Source: Rhodothermia bacterium | Lineage (GTDB): Bacteria > Bacteroidota > Rhodothermia > Balneolales > Balneolaceae | Reading direction: 5' to 3' | DNA: 64,000 nucleotides | Assembly: GCA_030427885.1 (NCBI GenBank) | Contig: JAUICM010000010.1 | Location: 1-64,000 of the forward strand | Shown here: positions 9,209 through 18,903 of the stretch, in pieces | Position numbering within the stretch: the first letter of the stretch is position 1 | How the letters are laid out: every line of letters starts with the position of its first letter | Program-made: the position numbers and the translations under genes | The notes under the pieces: model-generated | What the model was told of the DNA's origin: nothing | The model's input: the letters and a program-made list of their open reading frames with translations, nothing else | Database searches by the model: none

Positions 9209-11605
9209 TCAGATTTCTAATTTCTGATATCCGGAAACCAATTCTTTTCTATACCCTTCCCATATTAAATATCCCTTCAGGCCATCTGGTAAAGTTATTT
9301 CAGCTTCCAGCTCCTTTTCATTATTTCGCTTAAAAGATACTTCAATCAGCCCTTTTTCATGAGGCACGGCTCCTTTTGCAAATTCCAGATTTCCCAGTTG
9401 AGGTTTAATGATCACAGACCGGAAACCCGGTTCAGCCGGCCGGATACCTAATACTGTTGCTAATAATCCATAATTAGGGTGAGCACTCCATGCATGAGAA
9501 TCGGAACGGGTGGGTTCAGGTTCTTCCGGAGTAGTGGTTAGTCCCATTGCAAGCATTTCCTTCCAGAGATCCAGATGATCCAGGTATTCATCACCCAATC
9601 CCGCTTTCAGTAGTGCTTCAAATACATAGTAACTGTAATAGTAAGTTGCCTGCGTCAGACCTGAATCCGTAAATACCCGCTGCATGAACGTTTCCTGATC
9701 TGCCTCATCCACCGCTCCCACAAGTAATGCCATGGTATTGGTCTGCTGACTGAATTCATCCAGTTCCAAAGCATCTCTGAATAATTGTCTTTTTTCATCC
9801 CATGCTTTCGCCCGGACTTGTTTGATAATCGATTCCGACAGTTTCATATAGTGACCGGCATTTATTGTATTCCCTAATTGCCCTTCAAGTTCGGCTGCCC
9901 GCTGTAAGGCATAGGCGAACTGAAGAGAGATCATCACAGAATGACCACTTTTGGCTCCGGGTGGCCTTCCAAGCTCCCAGCCCTGTGCCCAGTCTATGTA
10001 GGGCCAGAATGGAATGGAACCTGTCAAACCTGTTTCGTCTAACTGTTTTTCAAACCAGCCTAAGACAGCCCGGATTCCCGGTAACATAGAAGCCACAAAT
10101 TCCTGATCATCGCGGTGCATCCAGTAATCGTGTATCATGGCTACCCAGATCAATGAAAAAGTCGGAATGTATTGCGCAAGCTCAGACGGATACCTGCTTG
10201 CTGTTATTCCCTCCGGAATTCTTGATACATCAAAATGAGAGATAGCCTGGCGAACCAGCCGGTCATCATCACTCATGTACATCGTGATGAGTGCCTGAAT
10301 CCGGGTATCCCCTATATATTGCAGCTGCTCGTAGTATGGGGTATCAAAATAGGTTTCCCAGGCGCAAAGGCGGGCTACTCTCCAGTTGATCTCCCACATA
10401 TCACTGAGCCAGTCCATGTTGCTACCGAATGTAGCTTTTAATTCAAATGGGTATCCGGTGAAAATGCCATGCAGGTCGTGGATACGAAGTTCTTCTTCAC
10501 CCGTTTGTATATCCATTTTCACATATCGATAGGTTCGGAACCACAGGGTCTGATAAATCTCATTCGAACCTCCTCCGGGAAGAAAAAGATCCTGCAGCCC
10601 ATTGATGGTTTTACCTTCAATTTCATTACGGTTTCCTTTGAACCCACTGGAATCTTTGAGTGCCTCCGCATACGTTAATCTGATAGAACTCCCTAAACCC
10701 TTGCTGAGCTCCAGCACCGGATAGGCATTGGTCAGGTGAGCCTGGTCGATCAGTAATGAAACTGATGAATTGGATGGTATTACCAGATCTCCATCTCCTT
10801 TCAAAAAACTGTCTGTTGCCTCGATACCTTCTGTCCGACGCACCGTTAAAAACCGGGTTTCCGACTCTTCCATCTGAGGGATAGTTCTGGGTACTAATTG
10901 CCATTTGTTTCCCTCTCCGGTTGGCATCCCTCCCCTCATGCGGGTGATGTCAGCCCCCCAGCCTTCATTAGTCTCAGGAGTAAGCCATTCAACATCAGAA
11001 TAACTCAGGGTTTTCCATCCCCATGGATACAATGACCCATCAACGCGCTCACCTGGTGGAGACACATAATATCCATCTACCTGTCCCCAGCCGACAGGAA
11101 GTGCTTCATACGCTTCATTTCGAAGTACTTTCCAGCTTTTATCGGAATTAATCAATTCTGCTTCAACACGGCTGTTTCCCTGCAACAGAAACGCCGTTCG
11201 GTAACTGAACTGGGCAACGGGTTTATGCTCTCCCCAATTCCAGACCACCGCCGCAAGTACATTTTCTTTTTTGAGATATGGAGCCAGATCAATGGTTTCA
11301 TACCGCCAGTGCATCAGATCTGATCTTTGCGGACCACTGGAGATCATTTCGCCATTCAGAAACAACCGATAGCGGTTATCAGCAGATATATGGACAATAA
11401 ATTCTTCAGGTATCGAATCCAGATCAAATGTTTTTCTAAAATGAAATACACCATACTCATTACCGGGTACCCCTGGCGGAAACAGCCAGTATGCAGGCTT
11501 TGCCCCATCAAAAACAGCATCTTCATTTTGCCTTGCTTCGACAGGACAACACATACTTAGTCCCACCAGAACCAACAATAACATCCAACTTTGCTTCTTT
11601 CTCAT
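9209..11605 (-). CDS. Secreted alpha-L-rhamnosidase-like glycoside hydrolase (GH78-type)
   Basis: This is a ~798-residue protein with a signal peptide (MRKKQSWMLLLVLVGLSMCCPVEA). The N-terminal half holds beta-sandwich regions (FHFRKTFDLD, FILHISADNRYRLFLNG-like), as in Bac_rhamnosid families. The (alpha/alpha)6 catalytic domain shows CAWETYFDTPYYEQLQYIGD, corresponding to the conserved acidic segment of the family. The C-terminal part has SDSHAWSAHPNYGLL and a final beta-domain (FRSVIIKPQLG). The enzyme would cleave terminal alpha-L-rhamnose. The ATG at 11605 has an AGGA just upstream and starts the signal peptide; a TTG at 11632 is less likely. Substrate assignment to pectin comes from the neighbours. 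Confidence 0.8.
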   Translation of the reverse strand: MRKKQSWMLLLVLVGLSMCCPVEARQNEDAVFDGAKPAYWLFPPGVPGNEYGVFHFRKTFDLDSIPEEFIVHISADNRYRLFLNGEMISSGPQRSDLMHWRYETIDLAPYLKKENVLAAVVWNWGEHKPVAQFSYRTAFLLQGNSRVEAELINSDKSWKVLRNEAYEALPVGWGQVDGYYVSPPGERVDGSLYPWGWKTLSYSDVEWLTPETNEGWGADITRMRGGMPTGEGNKWQLVPRTIPQMEESETRFLTVRRTEGIEATDSFLKGDGDLVIPSNSSVSLLIDQAHLTNAYPVLELSKGLGSSIRLTYAEALKDSSGFKGNRNEIEGKTINGLQDLFLPGGGSNEIYQTLWFRTYRYVKMDIQTGEEELRIHDLHGIFTGYPFELKATFGSNMDWLSDMWEINWRVARLCAWETYFDTPYYEQLQYIGDTRIQALITMYMSDDDRLVRQAISHFDVSRIPEGITASRYPSELAQYIPTFSLIWVAMIHDYWMHRDDQEFVASMLPGIRAVLGWFEKQLDETGLTGSIPFWPYIDWAQGWELGRPPGAKSGHSVMISLQFAYALQRAAELEGQLGNTINAGHYMKLSESIIKQVRAKAWDEKRQLFRDALELDEFSQQTNTMALLVGAVDEADQETFMQRVFTDSGLTQATYYYSYYVFEALLKAGLGDEYLDHLDLWKEMLAMGLTTTPEEPEPTRSDSHAWSAHPNYGLLATVLGIRPAEPGFRSVIIKPQLGNLEFAKGAVPHEKGLIEVSFKRNNEKELEAEITLPDGLKGYLIWEGYRKELVSGYQKLEI

Positions 11606-11688
11606 AATTCCTGCTCCGAATATTTCCACCAAGAACGAACTTATCTTCTTAATAAAAAAGCTGCTCTGACACTTATAATCAGTATAAG

Positions 11689-12714
11689 CTAGTCCTCAAA
11701 AGAACGGGTATCTGGTCTGGGTTCTCCGAAAACCGGGTTTCCATCCTTATCCCATTCTAATACCTGAATGCGGGCATGTCGGTTTGGATCATTCAATGGA
11801 TGTACTTCCAGTTCTTTGTAACTGCGGGCGTGATAGATCAGAAGATCCGTCTTACCGTCTTTGGTAGTGGTGAAGCTGTTGTGTCCCGGACCATAGATCC
11901 CGTTTTCCTCCGAGGACTTAAATACTGGTTCTAGCGATTTTGTCCATGAATCAGGGTCTAGCAGATCTGCATTCTCATCAGCGGTCAGCAATCCCATGGC
12001 ATAGGTGTCATTGGTAGCACTGGCAGAATAGGTCATGAAGATCTTCCCATTTCGTTTGATCACGGCCGCTCCTTCATTCACTTTGTACATTTGAATTTCC
12101 CAGTCCAGTTCCGGGATCGTTAATTCAGCCTGAGGTTGTTTTATGGTCCAGGGATTTTCCATTTCAGCTATAAAGATGGAAGTCCCTGCTTCAGGCCGGT
12201 CAGGACGTTCGGCCCAGGCCAGATATCTTTTTCCTTTGTGCTCAAAGGTGGTGGCATCCAGTGAAAAGATGGGGTATTTCGTAGTGATCTGCCCTTTTTC
12301 GACCCAATCACCTTCCATTGGGTTCGGAGATGAATTCTCCAGTACATACATCCGTATCGCCCAGACATCCTCCGCCCCACCAGCCGCAAAGTAGATATAC
12401 CATTTGTTGTTGATGTAATGCAATTCCGGTGCCCAGATATGCGAGCCCATGATCCCGGTCTCATGCTTTTTCCATATCACTTTTTCTTCGGTGGTTTCCA
12501 GTTCATTGAGGGTCTGTGCCCGCCGAAGAATTAGCCGGTCGTATTCGGGAACAGTACCGGTAAAATAATAATAGCCATCGTTGTGCAGATATACCCATGG
12601 ATCAGCACGTTGATAGATCCAGGGATTGGGATAATCTGCATTTGAATCCTGAGCCTGAAGGACCGGACTCAACAACAATACTATGGCAATTATTAAAATA
12701 GAATTCAGTTTCAT
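11689..12714 (-). CDS. Secreted family 43 glycoside hydrolase
   Basis: This 341-residue protein has a signal peptide (MKLNSILIIAIVLLLSPVLQA). It is a single five-bladed beta-propeller of the GH43 type. The three expected acidic residues are visible: Asp in RADPWVYLHNDGYYYFTGT (base), Asp in SLDATTF (pKa modulator) and Glu in KVNEGAAVIKRNGKIFMTYS (acid). The segment GSHIWAPELHYINNKWYIYF is also characteristic. GH43 enzymes remove arabinofuranose, xylose or galactose residues from plant polysaccharides. Next to a rhamnosidase and a rhamnogalacturonan-lyase-like protein, an arabinofuranosidase role on pectin side chains is the likeliest. The ATG at 12714 places the signal peptide at the start. 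Confidence 0.88.
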   Translation of the reverse strand: MKLNSILIIAIVLLLSPVLQAQDSNADYPNPWIYQRADPWVYLHNDGYYYFTGTVPEYDRLILRRAQTLNELETTEEKVIWKKHETGIMGSHIWAPELHYINNKWYIYFAAGGAEDVWAIRMYVLENSSPNPMEGDWVEKGQITTKYPIFSLDATTFEHKGKRYLAWAERPDRPEAGTSIFIAEMENPWTIKQPQAELTIPELDWEIQMYKVNEGAAVIKRNGKIFMTYSASATNDTYAMGLLTADENADLLDPDSWTKSLEPVFKSSEENGIYGPGHNSFTTTKDGKTDLLIYHARSYKELEVHPLNDPNRHARIQVLEWDKDGNPVFGEPRPDTRSFED

Positions 12715-12825
12715 ATCAGAACTTCTGTTAGTTAGGATGTTCAAAAATAATAACAAATCCTCCGGTCGGTTTCACCCTTACCCAAAGAAATCTGTTCAAA
12801 AAACAATAGACTAACAGGATATCGA

Positions 12826-13392
12826 TCACAAAGCCTTAATAACTTTAGCAGGTATGCCTGCAACCACGCAGTTATCCGGAACATCTTTAGTGACTACAGC
12901 TCCAGCTCCTACAACTGAGTTTTCACCAACTGTAACCCCAGGTAGTATTGTTACCCCTGCCCCGATCCAGGCGTTCTTCTTAATAACCACTTTTGAAGGC
13001 ACCAGGGTCTTCCTTGTATCCACTTCAACCGGATGATCTTCGGAAGTGATATTTACCCTTGGACCGATCATTACGTCATCTTCAATTGTGATACCACCAA
13101 GATCCAGAAAAGAACAGCCGTGATTGATAAACACATTGCGCCCCAGACTTATCCCTCCACCATAATTGGTATAAAAGGGTGGAAAAATAACTGTACTGGT
13201 ATCAATGGGCTGACCTATAATTTCTGAAAGCAGGTTTCTCACTTTGTTTATATCACCCGAAGCATTCATCTGGCTGGATAACCTGAATGTTCTTTTAGTC
13301 CGCTTCCTGATGTCAGAATATCCCGGGTCATCCATAGGAACAGATTCACCCGATCTAAATCTTTCGAAAATATCTTTTTTTGAATCGCTCAT
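12826..13392 (-). CDS. Hexapeptide-repeat acetyltransferase (maltose/galactoside O-acetyltransferase type)
   Basis: This 188-residue protein is a left-handed beta-helix acetyltransferase of the Maa/LacA/NodL group. The hexapeptide repeats run from about residue 75 to the end. It shows the signature INHGCSFLDLGGITI and SEDHPVE (the catalytic-type His), and the C-terminal IGAGVTILPGVTVGENSVVGAGAVVTKD followed by VVAGIPAKV appears in order. It would transfer acetyl from acetyl-CoA to a sugar hydroxyl. It is cytoplasmic, with no signal peptide, so it probably acts on an imported or intracellular sugar. It is divergent from the lyase-like gene and sits at the end of the glycoside hydrolase group. 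Confidence 0.87.
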   Translation of the reverse strand: MSDSKKDIFERFRSGESVPMDDPGYSDIRKRTKRTFRLSSQMNASGDINKVRNLLSEIIGQPIDTSTVIFPPFYTNYGGGISLGRNVFINHGCSFLDLGGITIEDDVMIGPRVNITSEDHPVEVDTRKTLVPSKVVIKKNAWIGAGVTILPGVTVGENSVVGAGAVVTKDVPDNCVVAGIPAKVIKAL

Positions 13393-13686
13393 GATCAAAA
13401 TATACGATTTAGAAACGAACTCTCATGACCAAAGCCCCGCCAGCTTTTTAGTTGTTGAGTGCATGCAATTAATACGATGTAATTAAAAGTAAATACCGAT
13501 CGCACAAACTTAGCTAATGAAGTAGAAATCGGGATCGACCCTGTCTTTATTACATGAGAAGCATTGATAATAAAATCAGCCTGTTTTCCTTAACAGTTTG
13601 ACAGCTGTATTTACATAGCTTTCTGAGTTTGAAAATCATTGCCTGACATATATTTTTTTAGACCACCTGATAAAGAAAATTTCATT

Positions 13687-16479
13687 ATGAACAAGAATAT
13701 ATCCCGTCGCGATTTCGTAAAAAACACTGCCATGGCTGCAGCAGGTTTACCATTATTAAGCAGCAGCATTGCAGAAGCCAAACAAAACAAGCTTTCCAAG
13801 CCTAAATTCATAGCCACTGAACCCAATACACTTACCTGGGTGGATGGAAGCAAACCGGCTCTGCAATACGGGACCGCTTTTGGTGTGCCATGGCCAAAAG
13901 GGAAGCATCCAAAAGGAACGGAATTTCGACTAATAAATGCACAAGGAAAAAATGTTCCTGCTCAGACATGGATCACTGCAACCTGGCCTGATGGATCCAT
14001 CAAATGGACGGGACATGCGATTTCTGGAGCGGATACTGTAAGTGATCACTATCAGGTATTGCCCGGAAAACCAAGTCTTCCCTCTGTTACTGTTCAGGTT
14101 AAGGAAACCAATGATGGGGTATATGTGGATACCGGGAAGATGAAATGTGTGATTTCCGGCAAAGGTGAATACCTCATTCCATCGATTGAACGTAATGGCA
14201 GGAAGATCTTTGAAAACGGTTGCCTGACGGGCTCAAAGCAAAGTTCACCAGAAACGGGATCACCTCGGGTTCCTTTCACTTCGGACATCTCTGCTATTAA
14301 AGTAGAACAGAATGGCCCTATCCGTACAGTCATCAAAATTGATGGTACCCATAAAAATTCGGACGGTACCAAGTGGCTCCCGTTTTCAGTTCGTTTGTAT
14401 TTTCATGCCAACAGTGACGCGATAAGGATGGTTCACACGTTTGTATTCGATGGAGATGAGCATGAGGACTTCATTTCCAGTCTTGGAGTAAAATTTGAAG
14501 TTCCAATGCATGATGAGCTCTTCAATCGACATGTTCGTTTATCCGGTCAGGGAAAAGGGATCTGGGCTGAAGCCGTTCAGGGTCTCACTGGTCTGCGTCG
14601 AGATCCGGGCGCTGAAGTTCGTAAAGCCCAGATTGATGGTAAGGCAGTTCCACCGGCTCATACCTGGGACAAACGCGTCAGTTCCCGCATACACTGGATC
14701 CCGAGATGGGGCGACTACAAACTATCCCAACTTTCAGCAAATGGATTTAAAATAGAAAAACGAACAAAACCGGGACACTCATGGATCCCTGCGGATCAGG
14801 GTCCTCGTTCCTCCGGCACCGCATATATTGGAGGGGCTTCCGGGGGCGTTGCCTTTGGTATGCGCGATTTCTGGAAACTGCACCCAACTCAGATCGATAT
14901 CAGAAATGCTGCCAGCGATAAAGCTGAAGTCACCATGTGGTTATGGTCACCCGAAGCACAACCCATGGATATCCGCTTCTATCATGACGGAATGGGACAG
15001 GAGATCAACGGTCCGCTTCCTGACGTTGAGGCTGTGGATGGTGTGGAACCCAGTATTCCCGAAACGGCATACGCGAAACAACTGGATGCACTCAACATTA
15101 CATACGAAGATTATGAACCCGGATTCGGAACACCATATGGTGTAGCCCGTTCTACTGATCTGTTTTTTGTGATTTGTGAAGGAACTCCTTCCAAAACCTT
15201 CCTCGGCGATTTTGCTACGTCAGTAGAGCAACCACCACAATTGACCGTTCAGCCTAATGATTTCCTCAATGCAGGTGTGTTCAGTAATATGTGGGGGCTC
15301 CCGGATCGCTCTACAAAAAAACTGAGTGAGCTTGAGGACCGACTCGATTGGTCCATCCAATATTACAATGACCAGATTGATCAACGGCATTGGTATGGCT
15401 TCTGGGATTATGGTGATTTTATGCATACATATGATACCGATCGCCACGTTTGGCGCTATGATATTGGTGGCTATGCCTGGGATAATTCCGAGCTGTCCAC
15501 GGATATGTGGTTGTGGTATTCATTTCTGCGATCGGGTGATGTAAACGCTTACCGCATGGCAGAAGCCATGAACCGACATAACCGTGATGTGGACATCTAC
15601 CACAAAGGCCGGTTCGCCGGATTAGGAACCCGACATAACGTACAACATTGGGGTTGCAGCGCTAAACAATTGCGCATCAGCACAAGCATGAACCGCCGCT
15701 TCCACTATTTCCTGACCACCGATGAACGGACAGGAGATGTACTTCGTGAGGTACTCGAGGCAGATCGTCAACTGGCCAATATCAATCCGGTTCGAAAAAT
15801 TCCGGGACAACCTTTTAAAGTTGAGGATTGCCGGATCGGAGTAGGTACTGATTTCGGAGCCGCAGCTGCTAACTGGCTTACCGAATGGGAACGCACTGGT
15901 GATCCGAAAGTCAAAGGATGGATCGAGGAGGCCATGCGGTCTATCGGAAATTCAAAGTGGGGCTTTTTTACCGGAGCTTTTGCATTTGACATCGACTCCA
16001 AAAAAATGACCGAACCTGAAGATCCCCAACCACGTGCTTCACATTTGAATACAATGTTCGGTTTACCGGAGCTTTGTGCTGAATTGATTGAACTCATCGA
16101 CATTGCTGAATTCAAAGAAGCATGGCTGAACTATTGCCGCTTGTATAATGCCCCTCAGGAAGTACAGGAAGCCGCACTTGGAAATAGATACAGAGACCCC
16201 GGATTTGTACAATCACATTCCAGGATCACTGCCTATGCGGCTGCTATCACAAAGGATGAAAAACTTGCGGAACGGGCAGTTCCTGAATTGCTCGATGATG
16301 AATGGGGTGTCCATGGCAATGCACCTAAAATGGAAAAACTTCTGTCGACCACTCATCTTGAGGGCCCCGAAGTGCTAAACCCTGTTGATGAAGCACCATG
16401 GGTTGGTACTAACGATTCCGCCCAATGGGGATTGGCTGCCATCCAGGTGTCTGCACTCGTAGGAAAGCATGTTAAGTAG
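13687..16479 (+). CDS. Exo-rhamnogalacturonan lyase-like protein (YetA/PcRGLX family), Tat-type signal
   Basis: This 930-residue protein begins MNKNISRRDFVKNTAMAAAG, a Tat-type signal with the SRRDF twin-arginine motif, so it is probably exported folded. The N-terminal region (YGTAFGVPWPKGKHP) matches the RIFT-barrel domain of the PcRGLX/YetA family. The remainder contains a long aromatic-rich toroid-like region (YNDQIDQRHWYGFWDYGDFMHTYD, GLGTRHNVQHWGCSAKQLRISTS). Members of this family include a fungal exo-rhamnogalacturonan lyase and many uncharacterised bacterial proteins. The family call comes from motif recognition and the activity is inferred. The ATG at 13687 is chosen because it starts the Tat signal. 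The neighbouring GH78 and GH43 genes support a pectin role. Confidence 0.7.
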   Translation: MNKNISRRDFVKNTAMAAAGLPLLSSSIAEAKQNKLSKPKFIATEPNTLTWVDGSKPALQYGTAFGVPWPKGKHPKGTEFRLINAQGKNVPAQTWITATWPDGSIKWTGHAISGADTVSDHYQVLPGKPSLPSVTVQVKETNDGVYVDTGKMKCVISGKGEYLIPSIERNGRKIFENGCLTGSKQSSPETGSPRVPFTSDISAIKVEQNGPIRTVIKIDGTHKNSDGTKWLPFSVRLYFHANSDAIRMVHTFVFDGDEHEDFISSLGVKFEVPMHDELFNRHVRLSGQGKGIWAEAVQGLTGLRRDPGAEVRKAQIDGKAVPPAHTWDKRVSSRIHWIPRWGDYKLSQLSANGFKIEKRTKPGHSWIPADQGPRSSGTAYIGGASGGVAFGMRDFWKLHPTQIDIRNAASDKAEVTMWLWSPEAQPMDIRFYHDGMGQEINGPLPDVEAVDGVEPSIPETAYAKQLDALNITYEDYEPGFGTPYGVARSTDLFFVICEGTPSKTFLGDFATSVEQPPQLTVQPNDFLNAGVFSNMWGLPDRSTKKLSELEDRLDWSIQYYNDQIDQRHWYGFWDYGDFMHTYDTDRHVWRYDIGGYAWDNSELSTDMWLWYSFLRSGDVNAYRMAEAMNRHNRDVDIYHKGRFAGLGTRHNVQHWGCSAKQLRISTSMNRRFHYFLTTDERTGDVLREVLEADRQLANINPVRKIPGQPFKVEDCRIGVGTDFGAAAANWLTEWERTGDPKVKGWIEEAMRSIGNSKWGFFTGAFAFDIDSKKMTEPEDPQPRASHLNTMFGLPELCAELIELIDIAEFKEAWLNYCRLYNAPQEVQEAALGNRYRDPGFVQSHSRITAYAAAITKDEKLAERAVPELLDDEWGVHGNAPKMEKLLSTTHLEGPEVLNPVDEAPWVGTNDSAQWGLAAIQVSALVGKHVK

Positions 16480-16528
16480 CCCGATAGCTGTTTGTTACTT
16501 TTAAAACTTCGCACAGTAATTTTCATAA

Positions 16529-16560
16529 CAAAAAAAATCCCGCTTCATTGGAAGCGGGAT
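16529..16560 (-). terminator. Intrinsic terminator of the ankyrin gene
   Basis: A perfect 10-bp stem ATCCCGCTTC/GAAGCGGGAT (16537-16546 and 16551-16560) with a 4-base loop is followed, on the minus strand, by eight U residues (the A-run 16530-16537). It lies 36 bp past the stop of the minus-strand ankyrin gene and is oriented to terminate it. It also separates that gene from the convergent lyase-like gene. Confidence 0.85.
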
Positions 16561-16596
16561 CAGTGATCTTTAATAATGTTTCTAGTTAGATTGTGA

Positions 16597-16977
16597 TCAG
16601 TGTGCTCCAGCAGCACTTAACATGCTCGCTACAGATTCATGATTCTGAGCAACGGCCTGATCCAATGCCGACCAACCCCGGTCGTCGTGAACATCCACAT
16701 CGCTCTTATGTTCTATCAATAATTCTACAATTTTCTGGAACCCGTTCGTCGAAGCCCAATATAGTGCCGTAGTTCCTCTGTTATCCCTGTGATCGATCTC
16801 CGCTCCGTTTGAAATTAGCGCCTTAACGATATCGATGTGACCATGCTTTGAAGCTTTTAGAAGAGCGGTTCGGTCATGTACGTCTTTGGCGTCTACATTA
16901 ACTCCGTTATTAAGGAGTTCGTTTACTGTCTCGAGGTCGCCATTTTCAGCGGCGTCAAGAAATATTTCTTCACTCAT
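16597..16977 (-). CDS. Small ankyrin-repeat protein
   Basis: This 126-residue protein is made almost wholly of about four ankyrin repeats: LETVNELLNNGVNVDAKD, RTALLKASKHGHIDIVKALI, TALYWASTNGFQKIVELLI and SALDQAVAQNHESVASML. No signal peptide or membrane segment is present, so it is likely a cytoplasmic protein-binding module. A perfect AGGAGG Shine-Dalgarno lies 6 bases before the ATG, the strongest ribosome site in the window, suggesting high translation. It appears monocistronic, with its own terminator. The binding partner is unknown. Confidence 0.9.
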   Translation of the reverse strand: MSEEIFLDAAENGDLETVNELLNNGVNVDAKDVHDRTALLKASKHGHIDIVKALISNGAEIDHRDNRGTTALYWASTNGFQKIVELLIEHKSDVDVHDDRGWSALDQAVAQNHESVASMLSAAGAH

Positions 16978-17195
16978 AGTATTCCTCCTACAGTGTTTTA
17001 AATGAACAAGATTAGCTCTCGCATTGTAATTGCCAAGAGCAACAATGTCAAATTAGAATGCCATTTGAAAATGAATTTTGAATGAATCTGTCAAACTAAA
17101 ATTCTGACTTCAAACCTGCATCAATTTGCACACTGAAAACCATTCACTTTTGGGAATATTATATTTAAAAATGTAAAGAAGTAGCAGAGCCACAT

Positions 17196-17243
17196 AGTTA
17201 CAAAGGTACCAGGTAAACTTCGCTCCCAGGTACCTTTGTAACT
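17196..17243. repeat. Perfect 15-bp inverted repeat downstream of peptidase gene
   Basis: Arms AGTTACAAAGGTACC (17196-17210) and GGTACCTTTGTAACT (17229-17243) are perfect reverse complements with an 18-base spacer. It lies 13 bp past the stop of the minus-strand M49-like gene. No U-run follows it on either strand, so it is not a standard intrinsic terminator. It could be an RNA-stabilising 3' hairpin or a DNA site for a dimeric protein. Confidence 0.85.
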
Positions 17244-17255
17244 CACTGTTTTAAA

Positions 17256-18872
17256 TTACAATCCCAGGACTTCAACACCCTGCTCGAAGGTGATATCAAC
17301 CGGAATATCCTGGGCTGCCAGCTTAGCCAGTGATGCTTCAAGTTGAGGAGTACGAACGGCGTATTTATTCACGAATGCATCTACAGCATCGTAATCGCCA
17401 TTACCTTGCAGCGTCAGGATCTTCTCAGAGAGAGCCTGAACCGCGTCTCCTACTTTTTCAAAGTTGATAGAATAGGTTTCTGTGGTCTCATCAAAACTGA
17501 ACGCCCCCATTTCCTGGAAGAAATTAAACCGGATCAGGTTAGCCCTGCCATGTGCACTGGATGAACCAAAACGAATCGAGCGGAAGATACTGGCAAGAAA
17601 AGTCACATAATTATCTTCCATGGCGCCCTCTTCGATCATATCCAACTCACGAAGCGACTGAACCATATATAATCCAAGCACATCTGCCTTCCCTTCTTCC
17701 AGTGCAGAGTAGTGATTCTGTAAAGCCGTGCGAACGGTTCCACTTCCGTTGATCGTATTCTTGATTCCAAGCCCATGTGCCACTTCGTGAAACATTGTAT
17801 TTCCGAAGAATGCATCAAAGGTGATATACTGGCGTTGATCTTCAGCTATCAACACCTTTGAGATCGGAGTGAGGATCTTATCATATTTAGCTTTCATTGA
17901 GTTCTTAAGCTGTAAGCGTCGGGTTCCTTTCTGCAACTGCACTTCCTCATCGTTCGGGAGATTTATAGCAATGGTCTTAGAACCGGCATTACAATCACCA
18001 GCGTAATAGATCACATCGTAGGCATTCAGGTCTGAGTCACTACCCGGGTTTTCCTGCTTATAAGCTGCCGGAACTGGCAAACCTCGTTGTAATCTTGGAA
18101 GTAATGCGATGTACTTTGAAAGACGGTCACTCCATTGTCGGTCTTTAACCAGTACAAAGGACTCATGAGCCGCCTTATACCCAAACAGCTGATCCTCATA
18201 GTTCTCGATGGGGCCGATCACTATATCAATACCGTTATCTTTCATATCCATCCAGGCCAGATCACTTTGCTGATACTTGTTAGTGAGTAGTGCTTCTGCT
18301 CTTAACTCAAGATACTTTTTCAGTCCGGGATCTTCGGCAAATTCTGCGGCTTCCTTCAATTTGGCTGCTGCTTTTTGATGATGCTCTGCAAAAGCTTCAT
18401 TATATGGAATCGACATCAGATCACCCTCATCGTTCCTCCTTATCAGGGTATACAGGCTCGATTTGTCTGGATCATCCCAGGACTCAAATTCTTCCCTGGT
18501 CATATCCTGGGGATATAAATTAGCGCCGGCTGGTTTCTCTCCCACTTCTTTAACAAATGGTGCATTTCCATTCAGGCGATCCCAGGGACCATAGTTGATC
18601 TCAAAAAAACGAGCGGTTTCGGGATCCAGCTCCGATACCATTGATGGATCGTCAAAGGCTTGCTTTTGAAATACTTTATTCATTTCCTTAGCAGCTTCAA
18701 TAAGCAGAGGGATCATTTTCTTCTCAGCTTCTGACAACTGACTTACATCCGTTGTTAATGTAAAACTGGTATATTTACTCAATAGCTTATCCATAGGGTT
18801 TTCTTCCTTTTCACCTGAACATGCTGTTGCTACCAGGATCATTCCGATCACTGCCACTATAATACGTCTCAT
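17256..18872 (-). CDS. Lipoprotein zinc peptidase, M49 (dipeptidyl peptidase III)-like
   Basis: This 538-residue protein has a lipoprotein signal (MRRIIVAVIGMILVATACSG; lipid-attachment Cys18). The metal site is HEVAHG at 362-367 with the downstream EEGKAD (392-397) supplying a Glu ligand. The same two-motif arrangement is seen in the M49 family, although classical DPP III has an extra residue in its first motif (HEXXGH) and EECRAD. The length is shorter than typical DPP III (about 700). It probably cleaves peptides or is a relative with altered activity in the periplasm. An AGAGGA lies before the ATG. The inverted repeat downstream marks the end of the transcript region. Confidence 0.75.
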   Translation of the reverse strand: MRRIIVAVIGMILVATACSGEKEENPMDKLLSKYTSFTLTTDVSQLSEAEKKMIPLLIEAAKEMNKVFQKQAFDDPSMVSELDPETARFFEINYGPWDRLNGNAPFVKEVGEKPAGANLYPQDMTREEFESWDDPDKSSLYTLIRRNDEGDLMSIPYNEAFAEHHQKAAAKLKEAAEFAEDPGLKKYLELRAEALLTNKYQQSDLAWMDMKDNGIDIVIGPIENYEDQLFGYKAAHESFVLVKDRQWSDRLSKYIALLPRLQRGLPVPAAYKQENPGSDSDLNAYDVIYYAGDCNAGSKTIAINLPNDEEVQLQKGTRRLQLKNSMKAKYDKILTPISKVLIAEDQRQYITFDAFFGNTMFHEVAHGLGIKNTINGSGTVRTALQNHYSALEEGKADVLGLYMVQSLRELDMIEEGAMEDNYVTFLASIFRSIRFGSSSAHGRANLIRFNFFQEMGAFSFDETTETYSINFEKVGDAVQALSEKILTLQGNGDYDAVDAFVNKYAVRTPQLEASLAKLAAQDIPVDITFEQGVEVLGL

Positions 18873-18903
18873 GGTTCATCCTCTTGTAAGTTAATTAGTA
18901 AAT

